Part shown: one piece after another, positions 35,501-43,997 of the stretch | How positions within the stretch are numbered: position 1 is the first letter of the stretch | How the letters are laid out: each line of letters begins with the position of its first letter | Source of the DNA: Streptomyces maremycinicus | GTDB taxonomy: Bacteria; Actinomycetota; Actinomycetes; Streptomycetales; Streptomycetaceae | Length of the DNA: 64,000 nucleotides | Direction: 5' to 3' | Assembly: GCF_001184025.1 (NCBI RefSeq) | Contig: NZ_BBYG01000015.1 | Coordinates: forward strand, 310,001 to 374,000 | The notes under the pieces: generated by a model | What the model was told of the DNA's origin: nothing | The model's database searches: none | What the model saw: the letters and a program-made list of their open reading frames with translations, nothing else | Made by a program: the position numbers and the translations under genes

Positions 35501-35567
35501 AAACGCTACCGTTTCGATGAGATCGCGGGCTAGTCTGGCAAGCAAGTGAACGAAACAGTTTCGTTCA
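35501..35567. promoter_or_regulatory. operator-like palindromes upstream of the response regulator
   Basis: At 35547-35567 lies a perfect 10-bp inverted repeat, TGAACGAAAC and GTTTCGTTCA, around one central A. A weaker related pair, AAACG-CTAC-CGTTT, sits at 35501-35514. The symmetry and length are typical of TetR-family operators. A TAGTCT hexamer at 35531-35536 could be a -10 element, so the palindrome would overlap the transcription start. No TetR gene is adjacent. Confidence 0.55.
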
Positions 35568-35604
35568 TGAGGCGTATGCCCCCACTCGCCTGGAGAACAC
35601 AGCC

Positions 35605-36303
35605 ATGGCCTCCGTACTCGTCGTCAACGACCAGCCCCTCCAACGCGTCGGCCTGCGCATGCTGCTGACCGCCGAGCCCGATCTGACCGTCGTGGGCGAC
35701 ACGGCGAGCGGGGCCGAAGCCGTCCGGATGAGCGCGGCGCTCCGCCCCGACGTCGTCCTGCTCGGCGGCCACCGGCCCGAGACGGACGGCATCGAGACCA
35801 TCCGCCGCATCGCCCACCCGCAGCACCTCACCGCGCTCCCCCGCCCCGCCGGAGCGGGCGGGCAGCCGCCGCGGATCCTGGTGCTGACCTCCACAGGTCA
35901 CGAGGAACACGCCTACGCCGCCCTGCGCGCGGGCGCCGGCGGATTCCTGCTCAAGGACGCCACCGCGCACGAACTGACCGCGGCCGTCCGGGTCGTGGCG
36001 GCCGGCGACGCCGTCATCACCCCCGAACTGACCCGCGCGCTCATCGACACCGTCCGCCACGAGCGCGCCCCGCGCCCGGGCGGACGGACGGTGGGGCCCG
36101 ACAGCTTCACCGAGCGCGAGCGCGACGTCCTCGTCGCCGTCGCCTCCGGCTGGTCCAACGCGGAGATCGCCGCCCGGCTGTCCATCGCCCCGACCACCGT
36201 GAAATCCCACGTCAGCCATATCCTCGCCAAGATCGGCGCCCGCGCCCGGGTCCAGGCGGTCGCCTTCGCCTACGAATACGGCCTGGTCCACCCGGCGGCC
36301 TGA
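35605..36303 (+). CDS. NarL/LuxR-type response regulator lacking the phospho-acceptor Asp
   Basis: 232 residues. The receiver domain (about 1-135) keeps the conserved Thr/Ser (LVLTSTG) and Lys (GGFLLKDA). The acidic pocket reads VVNDQP, and the site expected to be Asp54 is Gly (PDVVLLGGHRP, where the norm is LLDxxMP). The LuxR helix-turn-helix is at about 170-225 (FTERERDVLVAVASGWSNAE, then IAARLSIAPTTVKSHVSHIL). It is therefore an atypical regulator, probably controlled by level, ligand or partner and not by phosphorylation. No cognate kinase gene is next to it. The palindrome just upstream suggests transcriptional control. Confidence 0.88.
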   Translation: MASVLVVNDQPLQRVGLRMLLTAEPDLTVVGDTASGAEAVRMSAALRPDVVLLGGHRPETDGIETIRRIAHPQHLTALPRPAGAGGQPPRILVLTSTGHEEHAYAALRAGAGGFLLKDATAHELTAAVRVVAAGDAVITPELTRALIDTVRHERAPRPGGRTVGPDSFTERERDVLVAVASGWSNAEIAARLSIAPTTVKSHVSHILAKIGARARVQAVAFAYEYGLVHPAA

Positions 36304-36321
36304 CGACCGCCCCGCCCCCCC

Positions 36322-36367
36322 CACCCGGCGGCCCCGTACTCGCCTTCCGGTACGGGACCGCCGGGTG
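36322..36367. terminator. bidirectional terminator
   Basis: An 18-bp stem with one mismatch, CACCCGGCGGCCCCGTAC (36322-36339) with GTACGGGACCGCCGGGTG (36350-36367), between the convergent response-regulator and propeller genes. Confidence 0.75.
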
Positions 36368-36376
36368 TGCCCGCTC

Positions 36377-37357
36377 CTAGCCCCTGTCGCGCTGGTGCAC
36401 GCGGGCCAGGAGCAGGTTGGGGTCGCTCCGGGTGAAGTACGCGGCGCTCGGTACGTAGACCGAGCGGCCGCGTACGGCCACCGAGGTGGGGTTGGACAGG
36501 CCGTCCTTCCGGGTCAGGACGATCCGGTGGGTGCCGTCCGGGCGGACCTGGGCGAGTTCACTGCCGCCGGTCAGGGCGGCGAGCACCGTGTCGCGGTGCC
36601 GGTCGACGAAGGCGAAGTCGTCGATCGCGAAGAGGCCCTTGGCCCGGGTCTCGATCGTGCCGGCGCAGCCGCTCTCGCGGACGGGGATGCGCAGCAGCGT
36701 CCCGGCGTTGGTGTTGGACACCCACACGGCGTCGCGGTGGATCTTGAGGCCGTTGACCCCGACGCGGGCCGCCGGCGGTGCGTTGAGGGGCTTGAGCAGG
36801 TCACCCCCGGCCCACGCCGTGGGCTTGCCGCCCGTGCGCGGGACGCGCCACACGGTGCCCAGCACGGAGTCCGCCACGTAGAGCACGCCGCGCCGCTCGT
36901 CGAGGGCGAGGCCGTTGGGGAAGCCGTTCGTCGGCAGCTGCGCGATCTGCCGGGGCTCGCCGCCGCCGGCCGGGATGCGCCAGACCCCGGTGGCGCGGGT
37001 GCCGGTGGCGTAGTTGACGTACAGGGTGCCGTCCTGTGCGCGGGCGATGCCGAGGACGACGGCCCTGCCGACGACGGGTGTCAGCGGCTTCGCCACGGCG
37101 GGCAGTGTCGCGAGGATCCGCGTCCGGCCCTGCCGGGTGACGTTCGCGACCTGCCGGGCGGTGGAGAACGTCAGGTCGGCGGAGCCGTCGGGTTCGAGGG
37201 CGATGTTCTCGGGTGAGCGGCCCTTGGCGACATCGAAGTGGGCGATGACGCGCGGGGCGGAGACGGCCGGTACGTCACCGGTCGCGGGAGCCGTGGCGAG
37301 CAGGCCCAGGGCGAGGGCGGCGGTGATCACGCCCGCCGAACGGGGGACTCGGGGCAT
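36377..37357 (-). CDS. secreted beta-propeller protein (SMP-30/gluconolactonase/NHL-like)
   Basis: 326 residues with a signal peptide (RSAGVITAALALGLLATAPA). Repeated blades have the pattern of NHL/SMP-30 propellers: FPNGLALDERRGVLYVADSV, VNGLKIHRDAVWVSNTNAGT and LSNPTSVAVRGRSVYVPSAA. Members bind or hydrolyse sugar lactones or act as extracellular binding modules. No catalytic identification is possible here. ATG 37357 is preceded by AGGAAGG (revcomp of 37362-37368). Confidence 0.8.
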   Translation of the reverse strand: MPRVPRSAGVITAALALGLLATAPATGDVPAVSAPRVIAHFDVAKGRSPENIALEPDGSADLTFSTARQVANVTRQGRTRILATLPAVAKPLTPVVGRAVVLGIARAQDGTLYVNYATGTRATGVWRIPAGGGEPRQIAQLPTNGFPNGLALDERRGVLYVADSVLGTVWRVPRTGGKPTAWAGGDLLKPLNAPPAARVGVNGLKIHRDAVWVSNTNAGTLLRIPVRESGCAGTIETRAKGLFAIDDFAFVDRHRDTVLAALTGGSELAQVRPDGTHRIVLTRKDGLSNPTSVAVRGRSVYVPSAAYFTRSDPNLLLARVHQRDRG

Positions 37358-37602
37358 GGGACCTTCCTAGGGGGGAAGTCGAGAGTGCCGCCGTGCGGCG
37401 GCCAGACGACCATGGCGGGGGCGGGGCGCCCGCCGTAGCCGTCGCGGCCGGGGAATCGCCCGCGTGGCCCAGGGCAAGGACCCTCCTGCCGCTCACCCGG
37501 GTGACAGGGCGATGCAGCAGACTGTGCGGTGCGGACACCGGTTCGGACAGCGTCCCGGCCACGGGCCGACCGGGCGGACACTCACCCAGAAGGAAGCACA
37601 GC

Positions 37603-37890
37603 GTGATCATCTTCGGCACCAAGGGATACCTCTACCAGCTGGCGATACTGACGCTCGTCTGCGGCCGCTGCGGCAATCCCGCCGCGCACACGCTGCGCAA
37701 GCGGGTCACCAAGTTCACCCTGTTCTTCGTGCCGCTGTTCCCGGTCTCGACGTCGTACGCGACGCAGTGCACCTTCTGCGGCGCGGAGCAGAGGCTGACC
37801 AAGGAGCAGGCGGAGCAGCTGACGGCGCAGGCCGCGGGCGGCGCAGGCCAGGCCTACGGGCAGCCGCACCAGCAGCCGTACCAGCACTGA
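37603..37890 (+). CDS. zinc-ribbon protein
   Basis: 95 residues from GTG 37603 with GAAGGAAG upstream. It begins VIIFGTKGYLYQLAILTLVCGRCGN. Two CxxC pairs (CGRC and CTFC), separated by a hydrophobic TKFTLFFVPLFPVS segment, form a zinc ribbon of the zinc_ribbon_15 type. A Gln/Gly/Tyr-rich tail follows. Small proteins of this kind are widespread in actinobacteria; the role is unknown. Confidence 0.82.
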   Translation: MIIFGTKGYLYQLAILTLVCGRCGNPAAHTLRKRVTKFTLFFVPLFPVSTSYATQCTFCGAEQRLTKEQAEQLTAQAAGGAGQAYGQPHQQPYQH

Positions 37891-37905
37891 CGGCCGCCCG
37901 GCGGC

Positions 37906-38988
37906 TCACGGGGTGAGTCCCGCCCGGACGCAGGCGGCCCGCAGCTCACGGGTGCAGATCTGGTCCTCGGTGTACAGGCCGCCCTTGATCAGGATCCGTT
38001 CGATGCCGGCGGCCGTCACCGCGCGCGGCTGGAGCAGGACGGCCGGGACGCGTGGCGTGGTGGGGCTGTCCACGGTCGTGGTGGCGCTGTCCCGGGGGTC
38101 CTCGCCCCGCCCGACGGCGACGGCCATGGCGGCGACGGCGGCGGCCTCCTTGGCGAAGGGCTTGTACACCGTCATGTACTGCTCGCCCTTGACCACGCGA
38201 CGCACGGCGTCCAGGTCGGCGTCCTGACCGGTGACGGGCGGCAGGTGGGCGACCCCGGCTCTCTTGAGCGCGGCGACGACGCCCGCGGCGATGTTGTCGT
38301 TGGCCGCGATCACCGCGTCGATCCGGTCGGGGCCGAGGGCCGCGATGGCGGCGGACATGTTGGCGTGGGCGTTCTGGGTGTTCCAGTCCGGGGTGTCGTA
38401 GGACCGGGCGATCCGCACCCGGCCGGTGAGGACGTCCAGCGCTCCCTTGCGGTACGCGTCCGCGTTCGGGCTGGTCCGGTCGCCGTTCATCATGACGATG
38501 TCGGAGTTCCGGGCCCGCTCCCCCAGGGCCTTCAGGAGCGCCTCGCCCTGGAGTCTGCCGACCTGGAGGCCGTCGAAGCCGACGTAGCCGGTGATCGGGC
38601 CCTCGGCGAGACGGTCGTAGGCGATCACCGGGACACCCGCCCGGTCCGCCTCCTCGATGGAGGAGCGCAGCGCCCGGGTGTCGGCGGCGTCGAGGATCAG
38701 GACCCTGGCCCCCTTGGTGACCATCGAGATCATCTGCTGGCGCTGGCGGGTGACGTCGCTCTCGGCGTTGGCGTACTCCGTGCGGCAGCCGGGGCAGAGC
38801 TTCTCGACCTGGGCCTGGATCAGCGGGCGGTCCGCGTGTTCCCAGCGCGGGACCGCGCGGCTCGGCAGCAGCAGGCCGACGGTGAAGCCCTCGCCCGCCG
38901 CCTTGTCGTCTCCACCGCAGGCGGCCAGGGGCGCTGTCAGGAGCGCCGCGGCGAGCACCGCGGCCAGGGCCCCGCGACGCGTCCTCAC
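37906..38988 (-). CDS. sugar ABC-type substrate-binding lipoprotein (XylF/CUT2 type)
   Basis: A 360-residue periplasmic-binding-protein type 1 fold. A lipoprotein signal (LLTAPLAAC) is followed by VGLLLPSRAVPRWEHADRPL and ISMVTKGARVLILDAADTRA, then DIVMMNGDRTSPN and NDNIAAGVVAALKRAG, matching xylose-type binding proteins. It would bind a sugar outside the membrane. It is translationally coupled (GTGA overlap at 38985-38988) to the upstream SpoIIE phosphatase gene, and no permease or ATPase follows. It is a close paralogue of the protein at 41465-42559. A sensory role together with the phosphatase is possible. Confidence 0.88.
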   Translation of the reverse strand: MRTRRGALAAVLAAALLTAPLAACGGDDKAAGEGFTVGLLLPSRAVPRWEHADRPLIQAQVEKLCPGCRTEYANAESDVTRQRQQMISMVTKGARVLILDAADTRALRSSIEEADRAGVPVIAYDRLAEGPITGYVGFDGLQVGRLQGEALLKALGERARNSDIVMMNGDRTSPNADAYRKGALDVLTGRVRIARSYDTPDWNTQNAHANMSAAIAALGPDRIDAVIAANDNIAAGVVAALKRAGVAHLPPVTGQDADLDAVRRVVKGEQYMTVYKPFAKEAAAVAAMAVAVGRGEDPRDSATTTVDSPTTPRVPAVLLQPRAVTAAGIERILIKGGLYTEDQICTRELRAACVRAGLTP

Positions 38989-41345
38989 GGCGCTCCCCCC
39001 GGCACGGTGATCTCGCTCCACACCTGTTTGCCGCCGGCCACCGGGACCGAGCCGAAGGCGTCCGACATCGCCTCGACCAGCAGCAGACCCCGGCCGCCGG
39101 TGGCCTCCCAGTCGACGATCACCGGTTTGGCGGGCGCGCGCGGCGAGGAGTCGCTCACGCAGACGCGCACCCGGTCCCCACGCAGCACCAGGTCGAGGCG
39201 GACCGGCCCCTGGGTGTGCACCAGGGCGTTGGTGACGAGTTCGGAGACGACCAGGAGGACGGCGTCCGCGGCCTCCTGGACCTGCCAGCGGCGCAGGGTG
39301 CGCGCGGTGAAGCGGCGGGCGTGCATGACGGCGTCGGGCAGCCGCCACACCATCCAGCCGGCCCGGATCGGCCGGGTCTTCATGGCGTCGTAGCGCAGCA
39401 GCAGCAGCGCCACGTCGTCCTCCCGGCGGCCCGCGTCGCCGAGGAGCGCGTCGGCCATCTTCCCCGGGTCGGCGGGGTCGGCGGCGGCGAGCGCGACGCG
39501 GGTCCGGCGCATGCCCTCGTCCAGCGGCAGGTCGGCGGCCTCGACCAGACCGTCGGTGACCAGGGCGAGGACCGTGCCGGGGGCCAGTTCGACGGACGTC
39601 ATGGGGAACTCCGCCTCCGCCAGGATGCCGAGCGGAGGGCCGCCCGCCACCTCGACCTCCTCGGTGGTGCCGTCGGGAAGGCGCAGCAGGGGGGCGAGGT
39701 GGCCGGCCCGGACGAAGAGGACGTTGCCCTCCTCCATGTCGAGTTCGGCGTAGCAGCAGGTGGCGAACAGGTCGGTCTCCATGCCGACGAGAAGCCGGTT
39801 GGCGTGCGAGACGACCACGTCGGGCGGGTGGCCCTCGGTGGCGTAGGCCCGGACGGCGGTGCGCATCTGGCCCATGATCGTCGCGGCTCCCGCGCTGTGT
39901 CCCTGGACGTCCCCGATGACCAGGGCCACCCGGTCCTGGGAGAGGGCGATGACGTCGTACCAGTCGCCGCCCACCTGAAGCCCGCGCCGCGCGGGCAGAT
40001 AACGGGCGACGGCGATCCCGCCGGGCAGTTCGGGCAGGCGCCGGGGCAGCAGGCTGCGCTGGAGCATCGTGGCGAGTTCCTGCTCGGCGTCGTGCGCGTG
40101 GGCGCGCTTGAGGGCCTGGCCGACCAGCGAGGCGGTGGCGGTGAGCAGGGACCGCTCCTCGGGGACGAACTCGTGCGGCCGGTCCCAGCCGACCAGGCAG
40201 ACCCCGGCGACCTGGCCCTTGGCGGGGAGCGGCAGGACGGCCAGCCCTCCGGCGCCGACGCCGGCCAGGCCGGCTTCGAGGGGGGTGCCGGAGGGCAGGA
40301 GGTCCATCCGGCCGTCCCGCAGGGCCGCCTGGACGGTGGGCAGGGCGCGCAGCGGCGCCTCGGGCCATTCCGTGCGCCACTCGGTGCGCCACACCTGCGG
40401 CCAGGCGCTGGGCTGGGGCGGGTCGAGGGCGGTGACCATGACCCGGTCGTCCTGGACGGCGGCGAGGGCCACGTGGTCGGCGGCCAGCGGCTCGCGCAGC
40501 GCGGCGACCACCACGCGGCCGACGTCGCGGACGGTCGCGGCGTCGTCGAGGGCCGCCGTCAGCCACTGGATCCGGGAGACGTCGTCGCCGCCGCGGCGCA
40601 GCACCGGGGTCGCCGTCACCACGCCCAGGACCTGGGGCGGCCCGTCGGCGGGGACCGGCTCGGCGCGGCAGCTCAGGCTCAGCCAGCGCATCTCCCCGGT
40701 GGGCCCGCGGACCCGGAACTCCAGGTCCCGCCGGCCGAACGCGTCGGTGGTCGGCTCCAGGACGGACATCAGGGCGTGCATGTCCTCCGGGAGGGCGTGC
40801 GCGAGGAGGGTGTCGACCTTGCCGTCGAAGTCGCCGGGGGTGATGCCGACCAGTTCGAGGAGGGTGTCGTCGGCCTCGATCAGCCCGGTGTCCGGGGAGA
40901 GGACGAAGGAACCCACGTGCAGGCTGCGCAGGGCGGGGGCCAGCAGCGGTGTCGGTGTGGGCGGGTCCGCGCCCGGCGGGAGGAGGGCGGCGACCGCGTC
41001 GGCGTAGCGCTCCAGGAAGCGGCGCTGCTCGGCCTCGAAGCCGTCCGCCGAGGCGCCCAGGACGAGCAGGCAGCCCAGCCGGCTGCCCCGGATGCCGAGG
41101 GGCAGCGCGCCGAGCGCCGTGTCGGCGGTCAGCCAGAGGGGGTGGTCGGTGCGGAAGGCGCGCACCGCGGGCGAGTCACCGGACAGCGGCAGGCGCTCCG
41201 GCGGGGCCGAGCCGGAAGAGTCGCTCCCGGACGTGTCCACCAGCCGCAGTTCGTGTGTGCCGGCCCCGGGCGCGTAGACCGCTGCCAGTGACGCTCCGGC
41301 GAAGCTCAGAGCCCGGTCGAGGCATGTCCGCAACGTACCTCCCAT
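38985..41345 (-). CDS. GAF/PAS-SpoIIE phosphatase with C-terminal HATPase domain
   Basis: About 786 residues from ATG 41345; an upstream in-frame TTG at 41411 is less likely. An N-terminal GAF-like domain spans about 5-130, PAS about 140-255, GAF about 265-425, the SpoIIE phosphatase about 440-650 (VGGDWYDVIAL, VIGDVQGHS, LVTDGLVEA) and a HATPase about 665-785 (SELVTNALVHTQ, TGGRGLLLVEAM). It is the third phosphatase of this general type in the window. Unusually, it shares a 4-bp overlap with a sugar-binding lipoprotein gene downstream. It probably acts in a sigma-factor partner-switching pathway. Confidence 0.88.
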   Translation of the reverse strand: MGGTLRTCLDRALSFAGASLAAVYAPGAGTHELRLVDTSGSDSSGSAPPERLPLSGDSPAVRAFRTDHPLWLTADTALGALPLGIRGSRLGCLLVLGASADGFEAEQRRFLERYADAVAALLPPGADPPTPTPLLAPALRSLHVGSFVLSPDTGLIEADDTLLELVGITPGDFDGKVDTLLAHALPEDMHALMSVLEPTTDAFGRRDLEFRVRGPTGEMRWLSLSCRAEPVPADGPPQVLGVVTATPVLRRGGDDVSRIQWLTAALDDAATVRDVGRVVVAALREPLAADHVALAAVQDDRVMVTALDPPQPSAWPQVWRTEWRTEWPEAPLRALPTVQAALRDGRMDLLPSGTPLEAGLAGVGAGGLAVLPLPAKGQVAGVCLVGWDRPHEFVPEERSLLTATASLVGQALKRAHAHDAEQELATMLQRSLLPRRLPELPGGIAVARYLPARRGLQVGGDWYDVIALSQDRVALVIGDVQGHSAGAATIMGQMRTAVRAYATEGHPPDVVVSHANRLLVGMETDLFATCCYAELDMEEGNVLFVRAGHLAPLLRLPDGTTEEVEVAGGPPLGILAEAEFPMTSVELAPGTVLALVTDGLVEAADLPLDEGMRRTRVALAAADPADPGKMADALLGDAGRREDDVALLLLRYDAMKTRPIRAGWMVWRLPDAVMHARRFTARTLRRWQVQEAADAVLLVVSELVTNALVHTQGPVRLDLVLRGDRVRVCVSDSSPRAPAKPVIVDWEATGGRGLLLVEAMSDAFGSVPVAGGKQVWSEITVPGGAP

Positions 41346-41464
41346 CCTGCCGCAGGTGCCGACAGGTTGAGATCGGGGCACCCACCCACCAGAATCGCAT
41401 ATGAGGATCAACCGAACATATCAACCGCCACCCACCCTATTGTCGTCGACGGCGGGTACCACTC

Positions 41465-42559
41465 ATGAAGGCCTGCATCAGGGACTCGGCCGCCACGGTG
41501 ACCGCGGTCTGCATCGCGGTCGTCCTCGTCCTCGCGGCCTGCGGGGCGAGCACCGAAGGAGAACCCGGTGCGACGGACGGGCCGCGCATCGGTCTGCTGC
41601 TGCCGGACGTCACCACGCCCCGCTGGGAGACCCAGGACAGGCCGCTGCTGGAGGAGGAGATCGAGGAGGCGTGCGCCGACTGCGCGGTCGAACACGCCAA
41701 CGCCAAGGGCGATGTGGCTCTCCAGCAGGAACAGATGGACTCGATGATCACCAAGGGGGTCGACGCCATCGTGCTCGTGGCCGTGGACGCCCGCTCGCTC
41801 GGCCCGGCGGTCACGGAGGCCCGCGAGGCGGGCATCCCCGTCATCGCCTACGACCGGCTCTCCGACGGCCCCATCTCGGGTTACGTCTCCTTCGACGGTG
41901 AGGAGGTCGGCAGGCTCCAGGGCCGGGCGCTGCTGACGGCGATGGGCGACAAGGTGCCCGGCGCCGAGATCGTCATGATGAACGGCGATCCGAGCGATCC
42001 GAACACGAAGTCGTTCGAGGACGGCGCCCTCTCCGTGCTCGACGGGCAGGTGAAGATCGGCAAGGCCTACGACACCCTCCAGTGGCGCAGGGAGACCGCG
42101 CACATGAACATGTCCGGGGCCATCGCGGCCCTCGGCGTCGAGGCCATCGACGGGGTCTACGCGGCCAACGACGGACTCGCCGCCGGGAGCATCTCCGCCC
42201 TCAAGGCGAACAAGGTCGATCCGCTGCCCCCGGTCACCGGGCAGGACGCCGAACTCTCCGCCCTGCGGCGCATCGTCGCCGGCGAGCAGTACATGACCGT
42301 CTTCAAGCCGTTCGGACCCGAGGCCGCCGCGGGCGGCGCCATGGCCGTGGCCGCGGCCCGCGGGGAGAGCCTCGCCCGGGTGGCGAAGGACCGGGTGCCG
42401 ACGCGGGGCGGGGACCCGGTCGCCGCCGTGCTGCTCACCCCGGTGTCGGTGACCGCCGACAACATCGAGGACACCGTCGTGAAGGACGGACTGCACACCG
42501 TCCGGCAGATCTGCACGCCCCGGCTCCGGGCCGACTGCGAACGGGCCGGGCTGACCTGA
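41465..42559 (+). CDS. sugar ABC transporter substrate-binding lipoprotein (XylF/CUT2 type)
   Basis: 364 residues with a lipobox (VVLVLAACGAS). The core motifs IGLLLPDVTTPRWETQDRPL, MITKGVDAIVLVAVDA, EIVMMNGDPSDPN and ANDGLAAGSISALKAN align throughout with the paralogue at 37906-38988. It lies upstream of a CUT2 permease on the same strand, so it should deliver a sugar, xylose-like by family, to it. It is divergent from the SpoIIE/binding-protein pair across a 119-bp region. Confidence 0.9.
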   Translation: MKACIRDSAATVTAVCIAVVLVLAACGASTEGEPGATDGPRIGLLLPDVTTPRWETQDRPLLEEEIEEACADCAVEHANAKGDVALQQEQMDSMITKGVDAIVLVAVDARSLGPAVTEAREAGIPVIAYDRLSDGPISGYVSFDGEEVGRLQGRALLTAMGDKVPGAEIVMMNGDPSDPNTKSFEDGALSVLDGQVKIGKAYDTLQWRRETAHMNMSGAIAALGVEAIDGVYAANDGLAAGSISALKANKVDPLPPVTGQDAELSALRRIVAGEQYMTVFKPFGPEAAAGGAMAVAAARGESLARVAKDRVPTRGGDPVAAVLLTPVSVTADNIEDTVVKDGLHTVRQICTPRLRADCERAGLT

Positions 42560-42647
42560 CCCGCGCCGGACGGACACCGTGCCGATCTCGACACGCGCCG
42601 GACGGACGCCGCCGTACCTGACACCCCTCGGGAAGGAGATGGTTTCC

Positions 42648-42695
42648 GTGCCGGAGAGCCGCTCCGGGCCGGCCGTGCGGGAGGCGAGGTGGTGA
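42648..42695 (+). pseudogene. 15-codon ORF in the place of the missing ABC ATPase gene (possible deletion remnant)
   Basis: GTG 42648 stands nine bases after a strong GGAAGGAG (42631-42638) and reads VPESRSGPAVREARW before TGA at 42693-42695. That stop overlaps the permease start as GTGA. CUT2 sugar operons run binding protein, ATPase, permease, and here the ATPase (normally about 250-500 residues) is absent. A well-formed start and a coupled stop only 15 codons apart could be what an in-frame internal deletion leaves. It could equally be a short coupling leader. An ATG at 42639 in the same frame abuts the ribosome site. Confidence 0.4.
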
Positions 42696-43900
42696 GCCGA
42701 CTGCGGGCCGCCGCCCGTGCCGTGCGGAGCGGGCCGGCGGTCGTCCGGCGCAGGCTGAGCGCCGGCGAGCTGGGTGCACTGCCCGTCGTGCTCGTCCTCG
42801 CCGTCGTCTGGATCACCTTCCAGTCCCTCAACGAGAACTTCCTCTCGCCCCGGAACCTGTCCAATCTCAGCGTGGACATCGTCGGAACCGGGATGATCGC
42901 GGTCGGCATCGTCTTCGTGCTGCTGCTCGGCGAGCTCGATCTGTCCGTCGGCTCGATCAGCGGGCTCGCGGCGGCCGTCTTCGCCGTGCTGAACGTGAAC
43001 AACGGGGTGCCGGAGTGGCTCGCGCTGATCGTCGCGGTGCTCGCGGGCACCACGGCGGGAACCGTCCAGGGCTACTCCATCGCCAGGACCCGGGTGCCGG
43101 CCTTCGTGATCACCCTCGCCGGGCTGCTCACCTGGAACGGGCTGATGCTGTCCGTCCTCGGCGACAGCGGCACCGTCAACCTCGACGAGAACGGTCTGGT
43201 CGCCAAGCTGACCAGCTACTACTTCACCGACGACGCCGTCGCCTACGGCCTGGCGGCGGTCGCCGCGGGCGCGTTCTTCCTCGTCGCGGACCGCGACCGG
43301 CGCCGCCGCCGGGCCATCGGTATGCCGCACCGCTCGCTGCACGCCGTCGTGCGGCGCACCGCGGCGCTGGCCGTCATCGCGTTCGGCGTCGCCTACCTGC
43401 TCAACCGGTTCCAGGGGCTGCCGCTCGCCCTGCTGGTCTTCCTCGTGGTGGTGGCGGGTCTCGACGTCGTGCTGCGCCGCACCCGCTACGGACGGCAGGT
43501 GTACGCGCTCGGCGGCAGCCTCGAGGCGGCCCGCCGCGCCAGCCTCGGCGTGACGTGGGTACAGACCGCCGTGCTCGCGGCCTCGGGCACGATGGCCGCC
43601 GTCGGGGGGCTCTTCCTGGCCTCGCGCATCACCTCGGTGAGCCAGAGCTCGGGGTCGGGCGTGCTGCTGATCAACGCCATCGCGGCGGCCGTCATCGGCG
43701 GCACCAGCCTGTTCGGCGGGCGCGGTTCCACCTGGTCGGCGGTGCTCGGCATGCTGGTCATCCAGTCGATCGCCTCGGGAATGGCGATCACGGACACTCC
43801 CCCGGCCGTGCAGTTCGTCATCACGGGCGGGGTGCTCTTCGCCGCGGTGGTCATCGACTCGTTGTCGCGGCCCGCTCGGGCGGCCCGCCGAGGCGGGTGA
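42692..43900 (+). CDS. sugar ABC transporter permease (XylH/CUT2 type)
   Basis: A 402-residue membrane protein with about ten helices. GIVFVLLLGELDLSVGSISG is the conserved CUT2 permease segment that contains the family's ELDLSVG signature. VPAFVITLAGLLTWNG and RRTRYGRQVYALGGSLEAAR (EAA-like loop) also match XylH-type permeases. GTG 42692 was preferred over 42689 because it gives a GTGA overlap and a 7-base spacing from GGGAGG. No ATPase gene is present in the operon, so an ATPase must come from elsewhere or the system is inactive. Confidence 0.9.
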   Translation: MSRLRAAARAVRSGPAVVRRRLSAGELGALPVVLVLAVVWITFQSLNENFLSPRNLSNLSVDIVGTGMIAVGIVFVLLLGELDLSVGSISGLAAAVFAVLNVNNGVPEWLALIVAVLAGTTAGTVQGYSIARTRVPAFVITLAGLLTWNGLMLSVLGDSGTVNLDENGLVAKLTSYYFTDDAVAYGLAAVAAGAFFLVADRDRRRRRAIGMPHRSLHAVVRRTAALAVIAFGVAYLLNRFQGLPLALLVFLVVVAGLDVVLRRTRYGRQVYALGGSLEAARRASLGVTWVQTAVLAASGTMAAVGGLFLASRITSVSQSSGSGVLLINAIAAAVIGGTSLFGGRGSTWSAVLGMLVIQSIASGMAITDTPPAVQFVITGGVLFAAVVIDSLSRPARAARRGG

Positions 43901-43948
43901 GGCGCGAGGGCCGCCCCGGAGCCCGCCCCTGCGCCCGGAGCACCGGGC

Positions 43949-43997
43949 GACCCCGGTTCGTGGAACGGCCCCGGCGACCGTCCCACGAACCGGGGTC
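43949..43997. terminator. bidirectional terminator
   Basis: A perfect 15-bp stem, GACCCCGGTTCGTGG (43949-43963) with CCACGAACCGGGGTC (43983-43997), around a 19-base loop between convergent genes. The right arm reaches into the stop codon of the flavin monooxygenase. Confidence 0.75.

Noticed and set aside
37906..43900. Two separate complete sugar ABC transporters
   Set aside because: There is only one permease and no ATPase; the second binding protein is coupled to a phosphatase gene instead.
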